Positions 26,999 to 37,618 of a stretch of DNA of 64,000 bases are shown here, piece by piece. The stretch is from positions 124,001 to 188,000 of the forward strand of contig NZ_FSRU01000003.1 in the NCBI RefSeq assembly GCF_900142845.1, in the 5' to 3' direction. Origin of the DNA: Paraburkholderia phenazinium. GTDB taxonomy: Bacteria > Pseudomonadota > Gammaproteobacteria > Burkholderiales > Burkholderiaceae. The notes beneath the pieces were generated by a model. It ran no database searches, had not been told where the DNA came from, and was given only the letters and a program-made list of their open reading frames with translations. Each line of letters opens with the position of its first letter. Position 1 is the stretch's first letter. A program made the translations under genes and the position numbers.

Positions 26999-27862
26999 AT
27001 GAGCATCGTCAATCTCGCCGCCTACCAATTTGCCACCCTTGAAGCCACTGCCGAGTGGCGCCCGCTCGTCACCGAGCGGTGCAATGCGCTCGGCCTGCGG
27101 GGCACGATCCTGCTTGCGCCGGAAGGCATCAACCTGTTCGTTGCGGGCACGCCGGAGGCTGCGCATGGGTTTATGGACTATATCCGCCACGATCCGCTGT
27201 TCGAGGGCAAGTTTGCGAACTTGCAGTTCAAGGAGAGCCTGTCCGGGAAGCAGCCGTTCCGCCGCATGCTGGTGAAGCTGAAGCGCGAGATCATCACCAT
27301 GAAGAAGCCGGCAATCCGGCCCGAACTGGGTCGCGCGCCGTCGGTGGATGCGCCTACGCTGAAGGCGTGGCTCGACCGCGGCCACGACGACGAAGGGCGC
27401 CCGGTGGTAATGCTGGACACGCGCAATGCGTTTGAAGTGGACGTGGGCACGTTCGACGACGCGCTCGACTACCGCATTGAGAAATTCAGCGAGTTTCCGG
27501 CGGTCATCGAGCAGAACCGTGCTGACCTGGAAGGCAAGACGGTGGTGTCGTTCTGCACGGGCGGGATTCGTTGCGAGAAGGCGGCGATCCACATGAAGGA
27601 AGTGGGCATCGAGAACGTGTACCAGCTCGAGGGCGGCATCCTGAAGTATTTCGAGGAAGTGGGTGGCGCGCATTATCACGGCGAGTGCTTCGTGTTCGAC
27701 TACCGCACTGCGCTCGATCCCGAACTGAAGCCAACCGCAACGGCGCAATGCTTCGGCTGCCGCGCGGTGGTCAGCCCGGAGGCGCAGCAGTCACCGCTGT
27801 ATGTACCCGGCAAGACATGCCCGGAGTGCCATCCGGAGCGAAACGCCGCGCGTGCGGCGTGA
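26999..27862 (+). CDS. trhO: tRNA uridine(34) hydroxylase TrhO (rhodanese domain)
   Basis: A 287-residue protein of the YceA/TrhO family (formerly UPF0176). It has an N-terminal ferredoxin-like domain (about 1-100), a rhodanese domain with active-site loop [12 protein letters not shown] (about 180-190), and a C-terminal Cys region with CFGC and CPEC pairs that may bind metal. TrhO hydroxylates uridine 34 of tRNAs using oxygen, an early step of 5-methoxyuridine/cmo5U formation. The ATG at 26999 gives the canonical [14 protein letters not shown] start. It is 53 bases upstream of gluQ, another tRNA-modifying gene. Confidence 0.93.
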   Translation: MSIVNLAAYQFATLEATAEWRPLVTERCNALGLRGTILLAPEGINLFVAGTPEAAHGFMDYIRHDPLFEGKFANLQFKESLSGKQPFRRMLVKLKREIITMKKPAIRPELGRAPSVDAPTLKAWLDRGHDDEGRPVVMLDTRNAFEVDVGTFDDALDYRIEKFSEFPAVIEQNRADLEGKTVVSFCTGGIRCEKAAIHMKEVGIENVYQLEGGILKYFEEVGGAHYHGECFVFDYRTALDPELKPTATAQCFGCRAVVSPEAQQSPLYVPGKTCPECHPERNAARAA

Positions 27863-27915
27863 GGATTGCGGCGGCATACGTGTGCGGGTAGTTGGCCTGG
27901 ATAGAGAACCGGAAC

Positions 27916-28956
27916 ATGAGCTACCGCGGCCGATTTGCCCCCTCTCCGACTGGACCTCTGCATTTTGGTTCGCTGGTCAGCGCCTTGGCGAGCTGGCTGG
28001 ATGCGCGCGCGCATGACGGCGTGTGGCTGGTGCGGATCGAGGACATCGACGGCCCACGGACGGTGCCTGGCGCGGCGGAGGACATCCTGGCGACGCTGGA
28101 CCTGTTTGGCCTGCGCGCGGACGAGCCGCCGATCTGGCAAAGCGAGCGCACCGCGCGCTACCAGCAGGCACTGGACCAACTGCGGACCGCGGGTCTTGTG
28201 TATCCATGCGGCTGTACGCGTAGAGAGATCAGCGATTCGTTGCTGAACGCGCACTCACGCAATACCACCCTCGCTTACCCGGGCACATGCCGCAACGGCC
28301 TGCGCGGCAAATCTGCGCGTGCGTGGCGGCTGCGCGTGCCGGACGGGGATGACGGTAAGAACGACGACGGAAAGACCGCTGCGTTGAACATATCCGGGAA
28401 CAACGGCGACGAGGCCACGGCAAAAGTCGCACCGGTGGCTAACCGAGGTACTGCGGGAATAGCTGCAGAGATAGCCGCCGAGGGGGCACCGGGAACTCCT
28501 GAGCGGGGTTTTGCGACGATCACGTTCGACGACCGCTGGCAGGGATTACAGACGCAGAACCTGGCAACTGAAGTTGGCGACTTCGTGTTACGGCGAGCGG
28601 ATGACCAGTGGGCATATCAACTGGCGGTGGTGGTAGACGATGCTGACGAGGGGATCACGCACATTGTGCGAGGCGCGGATTTGCTGGATTCGACGGCGCG
28701 CCAGATCTATCTGCAGCGATGCCTGGGTATACCGACGCCGGCGTACCTGCATGTTCCGGTGGTAACAAACCGCGACGGCGAGAAGTTAAGTAAGCAAACG
28801 GGCGCCACGGCACTCGACACGAGCCGCCCGCTGGACGCCCTGCACGCGGCGGCGCGGCACTTGAACCTGGATATGAATTCGGGCGATCAGACGCACACTT
28901 CGCTGGAATCGTTCTACGCCGCCGCGACAAAGGCTTGGGCCCGACGCTTCAAATGA
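27916..28956 (+). CDS. gluQ: glutamyl-Q tRNA(Asp) synthetase
   Basis: A 346-residue paralogue of the GluRS catalytic domain that glutamylates queuosine-34 of tRNA-Asp. The HIGH-type motif is HFGS (in [16 protein letters not shown]), the KMSKS-type motif is KLSKQ (290-294), and the zinc ligands C98, C100, Y121 and C125 are kept. Unlike the usual protein of about 300 residues, it carries an insertion at about 143-197, rich in Asp/Gly/Ala/Asn, between two core strands. It has no anticodon-binding domain, as expected. It is the second gene after trhO. Confidence 0.92.
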   Translation: MSYRGRFAPSPTGPLHFGSLVSALASWLDARAHDGVWLVRIEDIDGPRTVPGAAEDILATLDLFGLRADEPPIWQSERTARYQQALDQLRTAGLVYPCGCTRREISDSLLNAHSRNTTLAYPGTCRNGLRGKSARAWRLRVPDGDDGKNDDGKTAALNISGNNGDEATAKVAPVANRGTAGIAAEIAAEGAPGTPERGFATITFDDRWQGLQTQNLATEVGDFVLRRADDQWAYQLAVVVDDADEGITHIVRGADLLDSTARQIYLQRCLGIPTPAYLHVPVVTNRDGEKLSKQTGATALDTSRPLDALHAAARHLNLDMNSGDQTHTSLESFYAAATKAWARRFK

Positions 28957-28990
28957 GGGGGCCACTGCGGCGGCGAGATATCGGGCACTC

Positions 28991-29018
28991 GACACCCGAC
29001 ACCCGACACCCGACACCC
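28991..29018. repeat. heptanucleotide tandem repeat (GACACCC) x 4
   Basis: Four perfect GACACCC units and a partial fifth lie shortly after the gluQ stop codon, in non-coding DNA. Confidence 0.85.
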
Positions 29019-29320
29019 GACACTTAGAGAGTGAAGCAGCAACCCGTTGACGAAGAAGGGCAATGGGACGACAACTGTTCGGCGAGCGAGCAGCGAAACT
29101 GCGGCGCGAAGCGAGTACGGCGACACAACCGAGTAGAAGGAGTAGAAGCAAAGACCGAGGGGTGGGAATGACCTAACGGCGGCGCGCAGCGCACGCTGGA
29201 GCGGAAGACTGCTGTGCCACGGGGTAGAGCGGTGCGAGGGCGCATCTCGTCTCGGACCACTCCGGGCGGCCAAACAGAGGTGGACACCTACGAGCTAGCG
29301 GTGTGAGCCGCTTTCTTTTG

Positions 29321-29374
29321 CCTACTTTTCTTTGCGGCGGCAAAGAAAAGTAGGTGCTGCCCCGCACAGGGGCA
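29321..29374. repeat. REP-like element with 15-bp hairpin
   Basis: CCTACTTTTCTTTGC (29321-29335) pairs perfectly with 29340-29354 across a 4-base loop, and a second 6-bp stem (TGCCCC/GGGGCA) follows at 29358-29374. I recognise the TTTGCCTACTTTTCTTTGC...CAAAGAAAAGTAGG block as a sequence seen repeatedly between convergent genes in Burkholderia-type genomes. It may also act as a transcription stop for gluQ and rhlE. Confidence 0.7.
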
Positions 29375-29475
29375 ACGCCAATAGACCACGAAGAAAACAA
29401 GGAAAGGCCAAAAACAAGAAAAGGCCAAAACCAGAAGCCCACCAACCGCCGCCGCAGGCAAAAGAAAACCCCACC

Positions 29476-30957
29476 TTACGACGAAGTACTCTTCCTGACA
29501 GGCATCCCAAACCCACCCAACAACGCAGCGAGCGGCTGCTTGGAAGCCACCTTGTTCACGGGAACATCGGCAACCTCATCGGCTTTACGACTGGAGGGTG
29601 AAGGCTCATAAGGCTTGGAAAAGAAATCATCAACAGGAGCTTGCCGATGATGATGCGGCCGTTCGAACGAAGAACCGCCGGCACCGGAACCAGAGGAAGC
29701 ACGACGCCGCCCACTCCCCCGTTCCTCGCGACCTTCGCGCCCTTCGCGCTCCCGCCGCGGACTACGCTCTTCATGATGATGCCGCACAGGCACATCAACA
29801 GTGAGACGTTGCACATCGAGCGGCCGCTTGATCAGCTTCTCGATATCGGCGAGTTGTTTGCGCTCATTCGGGCTACACAAAGAAAGCGCATCGCCGGAAG
29901 CCCCAGCCCGCCCGGTACGCCCAATCCGGTGCACATAATCTTCGGCATTGAACGGCAGATCGAAGTTAATCACAGCCGGCAGCTCAACGATATCGAGCCC
30001 ACGCGCAGCAACATCCGTCGCCACCAGCGCCTCAATCTCACCGCGTTTGAAAGCGTCAAGCGCCTGCATACGCTCATTCTGCGTACGATCGCCGTGAATC
30101 GCGGTCGCCACCACACCATCGCGCTCAAGACTGCGCGCCAAACGGCTCGCGCCGATCTTGCTGTTACAAAACACGATCACCTGCTTCAGACCGCGTTCGC
30201 GAATCAGTTGCACCACCGCGCCGGTCTTGTCGCCTTCGGCCACTTCGTAAACCGTCTGCGTAACATTGGTCGCGGTCGAATTGCTGCGCGCCACTTCGAT
30301 AGTCTGCGGATTGCGCAAATAGGTCGCAGCCAGCTTCTTGATTTCACCGGAGAAGGTCGCCGAAAACAGCAGCGTCTGACGTTCCTTCGGCAGCAGATTC
30401 AGAATGCGCTGCAGATCCGGCAGGAAGCCCATGTCGAGCATACGGTCGGCTTCGTCGAGCACCAGCATCTGCACCTGGCCCAGATTGGCCGTCTTTTGCT
30501 GCACGTGGTCAAGCAGACGCCCAGGCGTGGCGATCAGAATCTCGACGCCGCGGCGCAGCTGCTCCGACTGCGGATTCATATCCACACCGCCGAACACCAC
30601 CGCGCTGCGCAGCGCCGTATGCTTGGCGTAAGCGTGCACGTTGGCGGCAACCTGGTCGGCCAATTCGCGGGTCGGCGTAAGAATCAGCGCGCGCACCGGG
30701 TGGCGCGCCGGCGAGGCGCTCGTGCTCGCGTGCTGCAGCAGGCGCTGGATGATCGGCAGCGAAAAGCTCGCGGTCTTGCCGGTCCCCGTCTGGGCCGCGC
30801 CCATGACGTCGCGTCCCGACAGCACAACAGGGATCGCCTGCGCCTGGATCGGCGTGGGCGTGGTGTAACCCTGCTCGACGATGGCTTTCAGGATGTCCGG
30901 CGCAAGGCCAAACTGGTCAAAAGTCTCGGTGCTGGGCGTGACGGCTGTGTCGGACAT
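29476..30957 (-). CDS. rhlE: DEAD-box ATP-dependent RNA helicase, RhlE type
   Basis: A 493-residue helicase. The Q-motif region is FDQFGLAPDILKAIVEQGYTTPTPIQ, followed by motif I AQTGTGKT, Ia PTRELADQ, II DEAD, III SAT, and the C-terminal RecA motifs including IVFCNSK, TDVAARGLDI and HRIGRTGRAG. The tail (about 390-493) is basic and low-complexity, rich in Arg/Glu/Ser, typical of RhlE proteins that bind structured RNA. It likely acts in ribosome assembly or RNA turnover. The ATG at 30957 is chosen; an upstream in-frame extension of 63 codons has no similarity. Confidence 0.92.
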   Translation of the reverse strand: MSDTAVTPSTETFDQFGLAPDILKAIVEQGYTTPTPIQAQAIPVVLSGRDVMGAAQTGTGKTASFSLPIIQRLLQHASTSASPARHPVRALILTPTRELADQVAANVHAYAKHTALRSAVVFGGVDMNPQSEQLRRGVEILIATPGRLLDHVQQKTANLGQVQMLVLDEADRMLDMGFLPDLQRILNLLPKERQTLLFSATFSGEIKKLAATYLRNPQTIEVARSNSTATNVTQTVYEVAEGDKTGAVVQLIRERGLKQVIVFCNSKIGASRLARSLERDGVVATAIHGDRTQNERMQALDAFKRGEIEALVATDVAARGLDIVELPAVINFDLPFNAEDYVHRIGRTGRAGASGDALSLCSPNERKQLADIEKLIKRPLDVQRLTVDVPVRHHHEERSPRREREGREGREERGSGRRRASSGSGAGGSSFERPHHHRQAPVDDFFSKPYEPSPSSRKADEVADVPVNKVASKQPLAALLGGFGMPVRKSTSS

Positions 30958-31282
30958 GGTGGCTTTCGCTAAAAATGCGCCTGCGCGGGGGGCGCGGCAG
31001 CGGCCGGGGCCGCGGAGGGCATCAGGATGAAGCGGAGCCACGGCGTGCCGCAAAGTCCCGATTTCGTCAGGGAAGGATGCAGCCGGCTCCGGCCGACGGA
31101 AACACCCGCCGGAAAGGCCGGTATTGTAGCACTTCAGCAAAAACACTCATGGCGCACACGCCCGCTTTCTGCTCACGCCCCGGACAAAGGGGCGCAAACC
31201 CGGCGGGAACGGCCACAGGCCCGCACAGACTAGGCCACGCAGACGACAGTCCCGTGACAGCGAAGCAGCCCAGCCGCCCGGC
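30958..31282. other. long leader region of rhlE
   Basis: A 325-base gap between the rhlE start and the stop codon of the aldehyde dehydrogenase gene. It contains an extended -10 promoter at about 31123-31131 and a GC-rich transcribed leader of about 160 bases with several potential stems (for example CGGCC/GGCCG repeats around 31085-31120). Nothing coding is supported. Confidence 0.45.
31123..31131 (-). promoter_or_regulatory. extended -10 promoter upstream of rhlE
   Basis: On the minus strand the sequence reads TGCTACAAT: a TACAAT -10 with an upstream TGn. There is no clear -35, which extended promoters can lack. The predicted start near 31116 leaves a 5' leader of about 160 bases for the helicase mRNA. 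Confidence 0.45.
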
Positions 31283-32719
31283 TCACCACGTCTCGCGCAT
31301 CACCATCAGCCGCATCTCGGTCATGTCCTCGATGGCGTAGCGAATGCCCTCGCGCCCCAGCCCGGAGTCCTTGACCCCGCCATACGGCATATTGTCCACG
31401 CGGAACGACGGCACGTCGTTGATCACGACGCCGCCCACGTCCAACTGGTCCCACGCCTGATGCGCATGGGCGAGCGAATCCGTGAAGACGCCCGCCTGCA
31501 GGCCGAAGTCGCTGTCGTTGACGGTCGCGAGCGCCGCCGCGAAGTCGTCGAAGCGCTCCAGAATCGCCACCGGACCGAAGGCTTCCTTGCGATACAGGTC
31601 CGAATCGCGCTTCACGCCTTCGAGCAAGGTCGCCTCGAACATCGCGCCCTCCACCTTGCCGCCGGCCACGATCTTCGCGCCGTCCAGCACCGCGCTCTCC
31701 ATCCAGCCGGCCAGACGTTTCGACTCCGACTCGGAGATCATCGGCCCGACAAAGGTCTTCTCGTTCTTCGGATCGCCCATGATCAGCGACTTCGTCTTCG
31801 CAATCAGCTTCTCGCGCAACGCGTCGTAGAGGCTTGAGTGGACGAGAATGCGCTGCACGCCAATGCAGCTCTGCCCCGACTGATAGAACGCGCCGAACGC
31901 CAGCCGCTCGACCACATAGTCGAGCTTGCCGCCCTGATCGCCGTCCACAATCGCCGCCGCGTTACCGCCCAGTTCCAGAATCACCTTCTTCTTGCCGGCC
32001 TTTTTCTTCAGCTCCCAGCCCACCGCCGGCGAACCGGTGAAGGAGAGCAGCTTGAACCGCTCGTCGGTGGTGAACAGGTCCGCGCCGTCGCGGTGGGCCG
32101 GCAAGATTGAAAACGCGCCCTTGGGCAGGTCCGTTTCCGCGAGAATCTCGCCCATGATCAGCGCCCCGACCGGCGTGCGGCTCGCCGGCTTCAGCACGAA
32201 CGGCACGCCCGCGGCGAGCGCCGGCGCCACCTTGTGCGCGGTCAGATTCAGCGGAAAATTGAACGGCGAAATGAACGAACACGGCCCGATCGGCACGCGC
32301 TTCACGTAGCCGTGATAGCCCTTCGCGCGCGGCGAAATCTCCAGATTGATGATCTCGCCGTCGATGCGCACCGCTTCCTCCGCGGCCACCTTGAACGTAT
32401 CGATCAGCCGCGTGACTTCGCCGCGCGAATCGTTGATCGGCTTGCCGGCTTCGATGCACAGCGCCATCGCCAGTTCGTCGTAGCGCTCGCGAAAACGCTT
32501 CACACAGTGTTCGAGCACCGCCTGGCGCTTGAACGGCGGGAACGCGCGCAGTGCGGGCATCGCCTCGACGGCGTGGCCGATCGCCTTGTCGATCGCCGCG
32601 GCGTCCGCCATCGCGACACGGGTGGCCACCTCGCCGCTGAACTTGTCGGTGACTTCGAGATCGGTATTGGCCGCCACCGCCACATTCGCGAGGTAGTACG
32701 GGTAGGTCTTGTTCAACAT
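31283..32719 (-). CDS. aldehyde dehydrogenase family protein
   Basis: A 478-residue NAD(P)-dependent aldehyde dehydrogenase. The catalytic residues are visible: N154 in SPFNFPLNL, K177 in FVLKPAS, the general-base E249 in VILELGGNAA, and the nucleophile C285 in SGQSCIGVQR. The cofactor turn FTGSPAVG is present. The ATG at 32719 has AAGGAG about ten bases upstream; a longer in-frame extension merely crosses the upstream gene in another frame. It sits 68 bases downstream of an acetolactate synthase-like gene, so the two may act on one pathway. The substrate is not assignable. Confidence 0.9.
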   Translation of the reverse strand: MLNKTYPYYLANVAVAANTDLEVTDKFSGEVATRVAMADAAAIDKAIGHAVEAMPALRAFPPFKRQAVLEHCVKRFRERYDELAMALCIEAGKPINDSRGEVTRLIDTFKVAAEEAVRIDGEIINLEISPRAKGYHGYVKRVPIGPCSFISPFNFPLNLTAHKVAPALAAGVPFVLKPASRTPVGALIMGEILAETDLPKGAFSILPAHRDGADLFTTDERFKLLSFTGSPAVGWELKKKAGKKKVILELGGNAAAIVDGDQGGKLDYVVERLAFGAFYQSGQSCIGVQRILVHSSLYDALREKLIAKTKSLIMGDPKNEKTFVGPMISESESKRLAGWMESAVLDGAKIVAGGKVEGAMFEATLLEGVKRDSDLYRKEAFGPVAILERFDDFAAALATVNDSDFGLQAGVFTDSLAHAHQAWDQLDVGGVVINDVPSFRVDNMPYGGVKDSGLGREGIRYAIEDMTEMRLMVMRETW

Positions 32720-32787
32720 GACACGTTCTCCTTGATGCGAGCTGTCTCGACCGGCGGCATGCAGCAAGCCGCATGCCCCGGCTGGAT

Positions 32788-34440
<1,653 letters not shown>

Positions 34441-34531
34441 TGAGAGTCTCGCTTGACGAACGAGCGCGGACGGCACGCCCACGCAGTGGGATCCGGGACG
34501 GATGATCGAAGACGATGACGGGCGCGGCCAC

Positions 34532-34566
34532 GTAGTAAGGAGTGGACGCGTCGAACAGCTTACTAC
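34532..34566. promoter_or_regulatory. nested inverted repeat upstream of ALS/ALDH operon
   Basis: GTAGTAAG (34532-34539) and CTTACTAC (34559-34566) are perfect reverse complements. Between them sits an 8-base palindrome, GACGCGTC (34545-34552), almost concentric with the outer repeat. The element lies about 90 bases upstream of the acetolactate synthase start and just after the upstream gene. It looks like an operator, though no adjacent regulator gene exists; a hairpin cannot be excluded. Confidence 0.45.
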
Positions 34567-34653
34567 CTGGGAGAAAAAACTGCGCGCAAGCCGGCAGGGA
34601 TGACGAGGGTGCGGCGATGCAGCATGGGGAGCATGGCCACGTGGCTGCCCAGG

Positions 34654-35022
34654 CTACCGCACGATCGTGACGCAGTCGGACAGAACCGGCGGCGCGTTCT
34701 CGCCCGCCGTCGCATCGTAGAGGTCGGCGCGCGGACCCTTGGTCCACCAGGTGTAGCTGCCCGCCTGGTATTTCGCGCCGGACGCGGAGAGCGTATTGAC
34801 GAACAGCATCGGCTGACCTTTGACGGGCACCAGCGCGAAGCTCTGGCCGTTCGCGGCGTTCCAGTAGGTCACCTGCAGGATCTTGCCGGTGGCGCAGGTG
34901 TATTTGTGGGTCTGCCGGTCTTTGGTCTGAATTTCAGCAAGGCGCAAGGGCGCAGCCCAGGCGCTGCCTGTCGACGCCGCGACTGCCAGCACACTCGTTA
35001 CCGCGACGAGCCATTTCCGCAT
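34654..35022 (-). CDS. MliC-like periplasmic lysozyme inhibitor family protein
   Basis: A 122-residue secreted protein with a Sec signal peptide (MRKWLVAVTSVLAVAASTGSAWA, cut after AWA). The mature part resembles MliC, the membrane-bound inhibitor of C-type lysozyme: YTCATGKILQVTY near the start, LVNTLSASGAKYQAGSYTWWTKG in the core and a second Cys in LSDC for a disulfide. The SASGAxY motif is the family's lysozyme-binding loop. There is no lipobox Cys, so it would be soluble in the periplasm. GAGG sits six bases upstream. Confidence 0.8.
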   Translation of the reverse strand: MRKWLVAVTSVLAVAASTGSAWAAPLRLAEIQTKDRQTHKYTCATGKILQVTYWNAANGQSFALVPVKGQPMLFVNTLSASGAKYQAGSYTWWTKGPRADLYDATAGENAPPVLSDCVTIVR

Positions 35023-35049
35023 CCGCTGCCTCGCTAGGTGGTTAGCTGC

Positions 35050-35262
35050 TCAAGGATCGATGACGTCCGCGCATGCGTCGGTAGGCGCGGCCGCTACGTG
35101 GCCGACTACCGGCACGATCTTCAGACCGGCCGACGCCACCCGGCACGGCGCCGCGGCGAGACCGCAGCCGGCCAGTCCCGCGCATAGCGCGACCAGCACG
35201 CCCAGCGCACCGAGGCGCCCGGTCCGGCGAAGCCGCGCGATCTGGCGGGTGTCTGAGCTCAT
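35050..35262 (-). CDS. small putative lipoprotein
   Basis: A 70-residue protein with a basic N-terminus, a hydrophobic stretch and a lipobox LAGC (C33), so the mature part is about 38 residues with two further Cys. AGGAGAAGG lies just upstream of the ATG at 35262. No family is recognised. It is 28 bases upstream of the MliC-like gene and probably co-transcribed with it. Confidence 0.65.
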   Translation of the reverse strand: MSSDTRQIARLRRTGRLGALGVLVALCAGLAGCGLAAAPCRVASAGLKIVPVVGHVAAAPTDACADVIDP

Positions 35263-35394
35263 GGGTCCTTCTCCTGCCTTCGATACTTCAACGATCCGCA
35301 TGCACGCGGGATGCGTGACGCGCGGATCGTACAAGGTGCGCGGATCACGCGGGTTGCGTGGACGACAACCCGATTGCGCCGCTCATTCCAGTAC

Positions 35395-36609
35395 TTATTT
35401 CGCCGACACCGGCCGCACCGCTGCCGCAGCCTGCTTCGCACGGACACGGGCTTCGTCGGTGTCCGCACCGGTGGCGAGCGCCACGCCCATGCGACGCTTG
35501 ACGAAACTCTCCGGCTTGCCGAACAACCGCAGATCGGCATCCGGCACGGCCAGCGCCGCCGCCACGCCTTCGAACGCGATACCGGCTTCGTCCAGACCGC
35601 CGTAAATCACCGCCGACGCCCCCGGCGCACGCAGCGCCGTATCCACCGGCAGACCGAGAATGGCCCGCGCATGCAATTCGAACTCGGACAGACGTTGCGA
35701 GCACAGCGTGACGAGCCCTGTGTCGTGCGGACGCGGACTCACTTCCGAAAACCATACGTCATCGCCGCGCACGAAAAGTTCCACGCCGAACAGACCCCGG
35801 CCGCCGAGCGCCGCCGTCACCTTGTGCGCGACATCGCGCGAACGTTCGAGCGCGAGCGGGTTCATCGGCTGCGGCTGCCACGACTCGACGTAGTCGCCCG
35901 CCACCTGCACGTGGCCGATCGGATCGCAGAAATACGTGCTCGTCTCGCCGGTTGCCGGATCGATCGCGCGCACGGTCAATTGCGTGATTTCGTACTCGAA
36001 GTCGATAAAGCCTTCGACGATCACGCGACCGTGATTGACGCGACCGCCGGCCATCGCGTATTGCCAGGCCGGTTCGACGTCGGCCTCGCTCTTCAGCACC
36101 GACTGCCCCTTGCCCGACGACGACATCACCGGCTTGACGACGCACGGATAACCCACCTTCGCGATGCCCGCCTTCAGCTCCTCGAGCGAATCCGCGAACG
36201 CATACGGCGACGTGGGCAAGCCGAGCTCTTCGGCGGCGAGACGGCGGATGCCTTCGCGGTTCATCGTCAGTTGCGTGGCGCGCGCCGTGGGGATCACTTC
36301 AGCGAGACCGTCGGCTTCGATTGCGGCCAGCGCATCCGTGGCGATGGCTTCGATTTCCGGCACGATCAGATGCGGGCGTTCCTGCTCGACCAGCGCACGC
36401 AAGGCGGCGCGGTCGGTCATGTCGATCACATGGGCGCGATGCGCGACCTGATGACCCGGCGCGTTCGGATAACGGTCGACCGCGATCACTTCCACGCCGA
36501 GGCGCTGCAACGCGATGATCACTTCCTTGCCCAGCTCGCCCGCGCCGAGCAGCATGACGCGCGTCGCCGAGTTCGAAAGCGGGGTGCCGATCCGTTGGCC
36601 GATCTGCAT
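35395..36609 (-). CDS. purT: formate-dependent GAR transformylase
   Basis: A 404-residue ATP-grasp enzyme that makes formyl-GAR from GAR, formate and ATP in purine biosynthesis. [29 protein letters not shown] is the PurT/PurK N-terminal domain. ATP-grasp features include [18 protein letters not shown] (the KP-loop), [14 protein letters not shown], and the metal-binding [13 protein letters not shown]. The length matches E. coli PurT (392). TGGAGA is five bases upstream of the ATG. A perfect ATGTTAACAT palindrome (36657-36666) lies about 50 bases upstream of the start. Confidence 0.95.
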   Translation of the reverse strand: MQIGQRIGTPLSNSATRVMLLGAGELGKEVIIALQRLGVEVIAVDRYPNAPGHQVAHRAHVIDMTDRAALRALVEQERPHLIVPEIEAIATDALAAIEADGLAEVIPTARATQLTMNREGIRRLAAEELGLPTSPYAFADSLEELKAGIAKVGYPCVVKPVMSSSGKGQSVLKSEADVEPAWQYAMAGGRVNHGRVIVEGFIDFEYEITQLTVRAIDPATGETSTYFCDPIGHVQVAGDYVESWQPQPMNPLALERSRDVAHKVTAALGGRGLFGVELFVRGDDVWFSEVSPRPHDTGLVTLCSQRLSEFELHARAILGLPVDTALRAPGASAVIYGGLDEAGIAFEGVAAALAVPDADLRLFGKPESFVKRRMGVALATGADTDEARVRAKQAAAAVRPVSAK

Positions 36610-36778
36610 GGAGTCTCCAGAAAAATGTCAGATGAGATGGAATGGGTAGATCAGCAATGTTAACATGCGCAACCTCTGCACCGGACGCTCGGCGCCGTGC
36701 CGTGCGCGAGAGCGCTCGCGTGCGGCAACCTGAGTGCGTTACCCTTACGCCTTCGCCAGTTTGAAGAGGACCGACGCC

Positions 36779-37429
36779 ATGTTCCCAACGTCTTCAGCGC
36801 GACGTCTTGCGCGTCTCGTTGCAGCGCTGCTTGCACCCCGTGCCGCCACGGTTTTTGCACCGTTGTTTGCAGCCCGTGTGGCACCATCCACTGCACCGCG
36901 GTTCGCGCCGTCCGGCTCGCGGGGGCGTCTGCCGGGACGCGCCACGTTTGCCGCGCTGAGCGTGGCGGCGTTGCTGAGCGCCTGCGCCATGCCCACCCAT
37001 CCGGATACCAAAGCGCCGCCGCCCGACCCGTTCAACCCGGCCGCGACGCAATTGCTCGACGATACGTCGTGGGACCTCACCGGCTGGAAGCAGGCGGACG
37101 GCACGATGCGCACCATTCCAGGCGCCGACAGCGGTGCGCCGATCACGCTCACGCTGTCGACCGCTACCGGCCAGCGCCATGCCAGCGGCTTTTCCGGATG
37201 CAACCGTTACATGGGCACTTACGCGCTGAAGGACGGCAAGCTGAGCTTCGGGACGCTGGGCAGCACGCGGATGGCATGCTCCACACCGGGCGGCCAGATC
37301 GAAGGCGATTATCTCGACGCGCTCGGACACATCGACCACACCGGTGTGCAGATGCGGCCGCCGCAGGAGTTGCAGTTGATCCTCGACAATGGCGACAAGC
37401 TGGTTTTCGCGCGGCACGATCAAAAATGA
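36779..37429 (+). CDS. META-domain lipoprotein (HslJ-like)
   Basis: A 216-residue protein ending in a META domain: WDLTGWKQADGT, GFSGCNRYMGTYALKDGKLSFG and STRMAC are the family's hallmark. META/HslJ proteins sit in the envelope and have been tied to heat and antibiotic stress. The lipobox LSAC places the lipidated Cys at 69, unusually far from the start: the first 50 residues are Ala/Arg/Pro-rich and made from imperfect repeats of a roughly 20-base unit. GAGGA supports the ATG at 36779. It may therefore have two possible membrane-targeting segments. Confidence 0.8.
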   Translation: MFPTSSARRLARLVAALLAPRAATVFAPLFAARVAPSTAPRFAPSGSRGRLPGRATFAALSVAALLSACAMPTHPDTKAPPPDPFNPAATQLLDDTSWDLTGWKQADGTMRTIPGADSGAPITLTLSTATGQRHASGFSGCNRYMGTYALKDGKLSFGTLGSTRMACSTPGGQIEGDYLDALGHIDHTGVQMRPPQELQLILDNGDKLVFARHDQK

Positions 37430-37618
37430 GCGCGCGGGTGGCGCTTAGCCTGGGCGCTGCGGGGATCGACGACGTCCGCTCGGGCCGCGCCGCGTGCCGT
37501 GCTTTTTTTCAGGCGGGTCAGGCAGGCACAGGCCGCCCGCTTGCCGCTGTCTTCGAAGCGTCGTGCTTCGCCGGTTTAAACTCGACGGATTGCGTTTTCG
37601 CGGATCCGTCATTCGTTG

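Larger units (their letters stand above)
28957..29475. other. 519-base intergenic region with short repeats and REP-like hairpin
   Basis: This non-coding gap lies between the convergent stop codons of gluQ and rhlE. It contains four GACACCC units (28991-29018), a purine-rich middle (29040-29290) without a supported gene, and a strong hairpin near 29321-29374. An A-rich tract (29390-29475) with repeated AAGGCCAAAA follows. The whole block looks like a dispersed non-coding repeat rather than a degraded gene. Confidence 0.5.

Noticed and set aside
28957..29475. A CRISPR array or degraded transposon in the gap between gluQ and rhlE.
   Set aside because: Repeats are too short and lack regular spacers; no transposase remnant or terminal inverted repeats bounded by a target duplication were visible.
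36657..36666. ATGTTAACAT palindrome upstream of purT as an operator.
   Set aside because: A 10-base palindrome alone is too weak, and the known PurR sites of enteric bacteria do not look like this; kept only as a remark in the purT entry.
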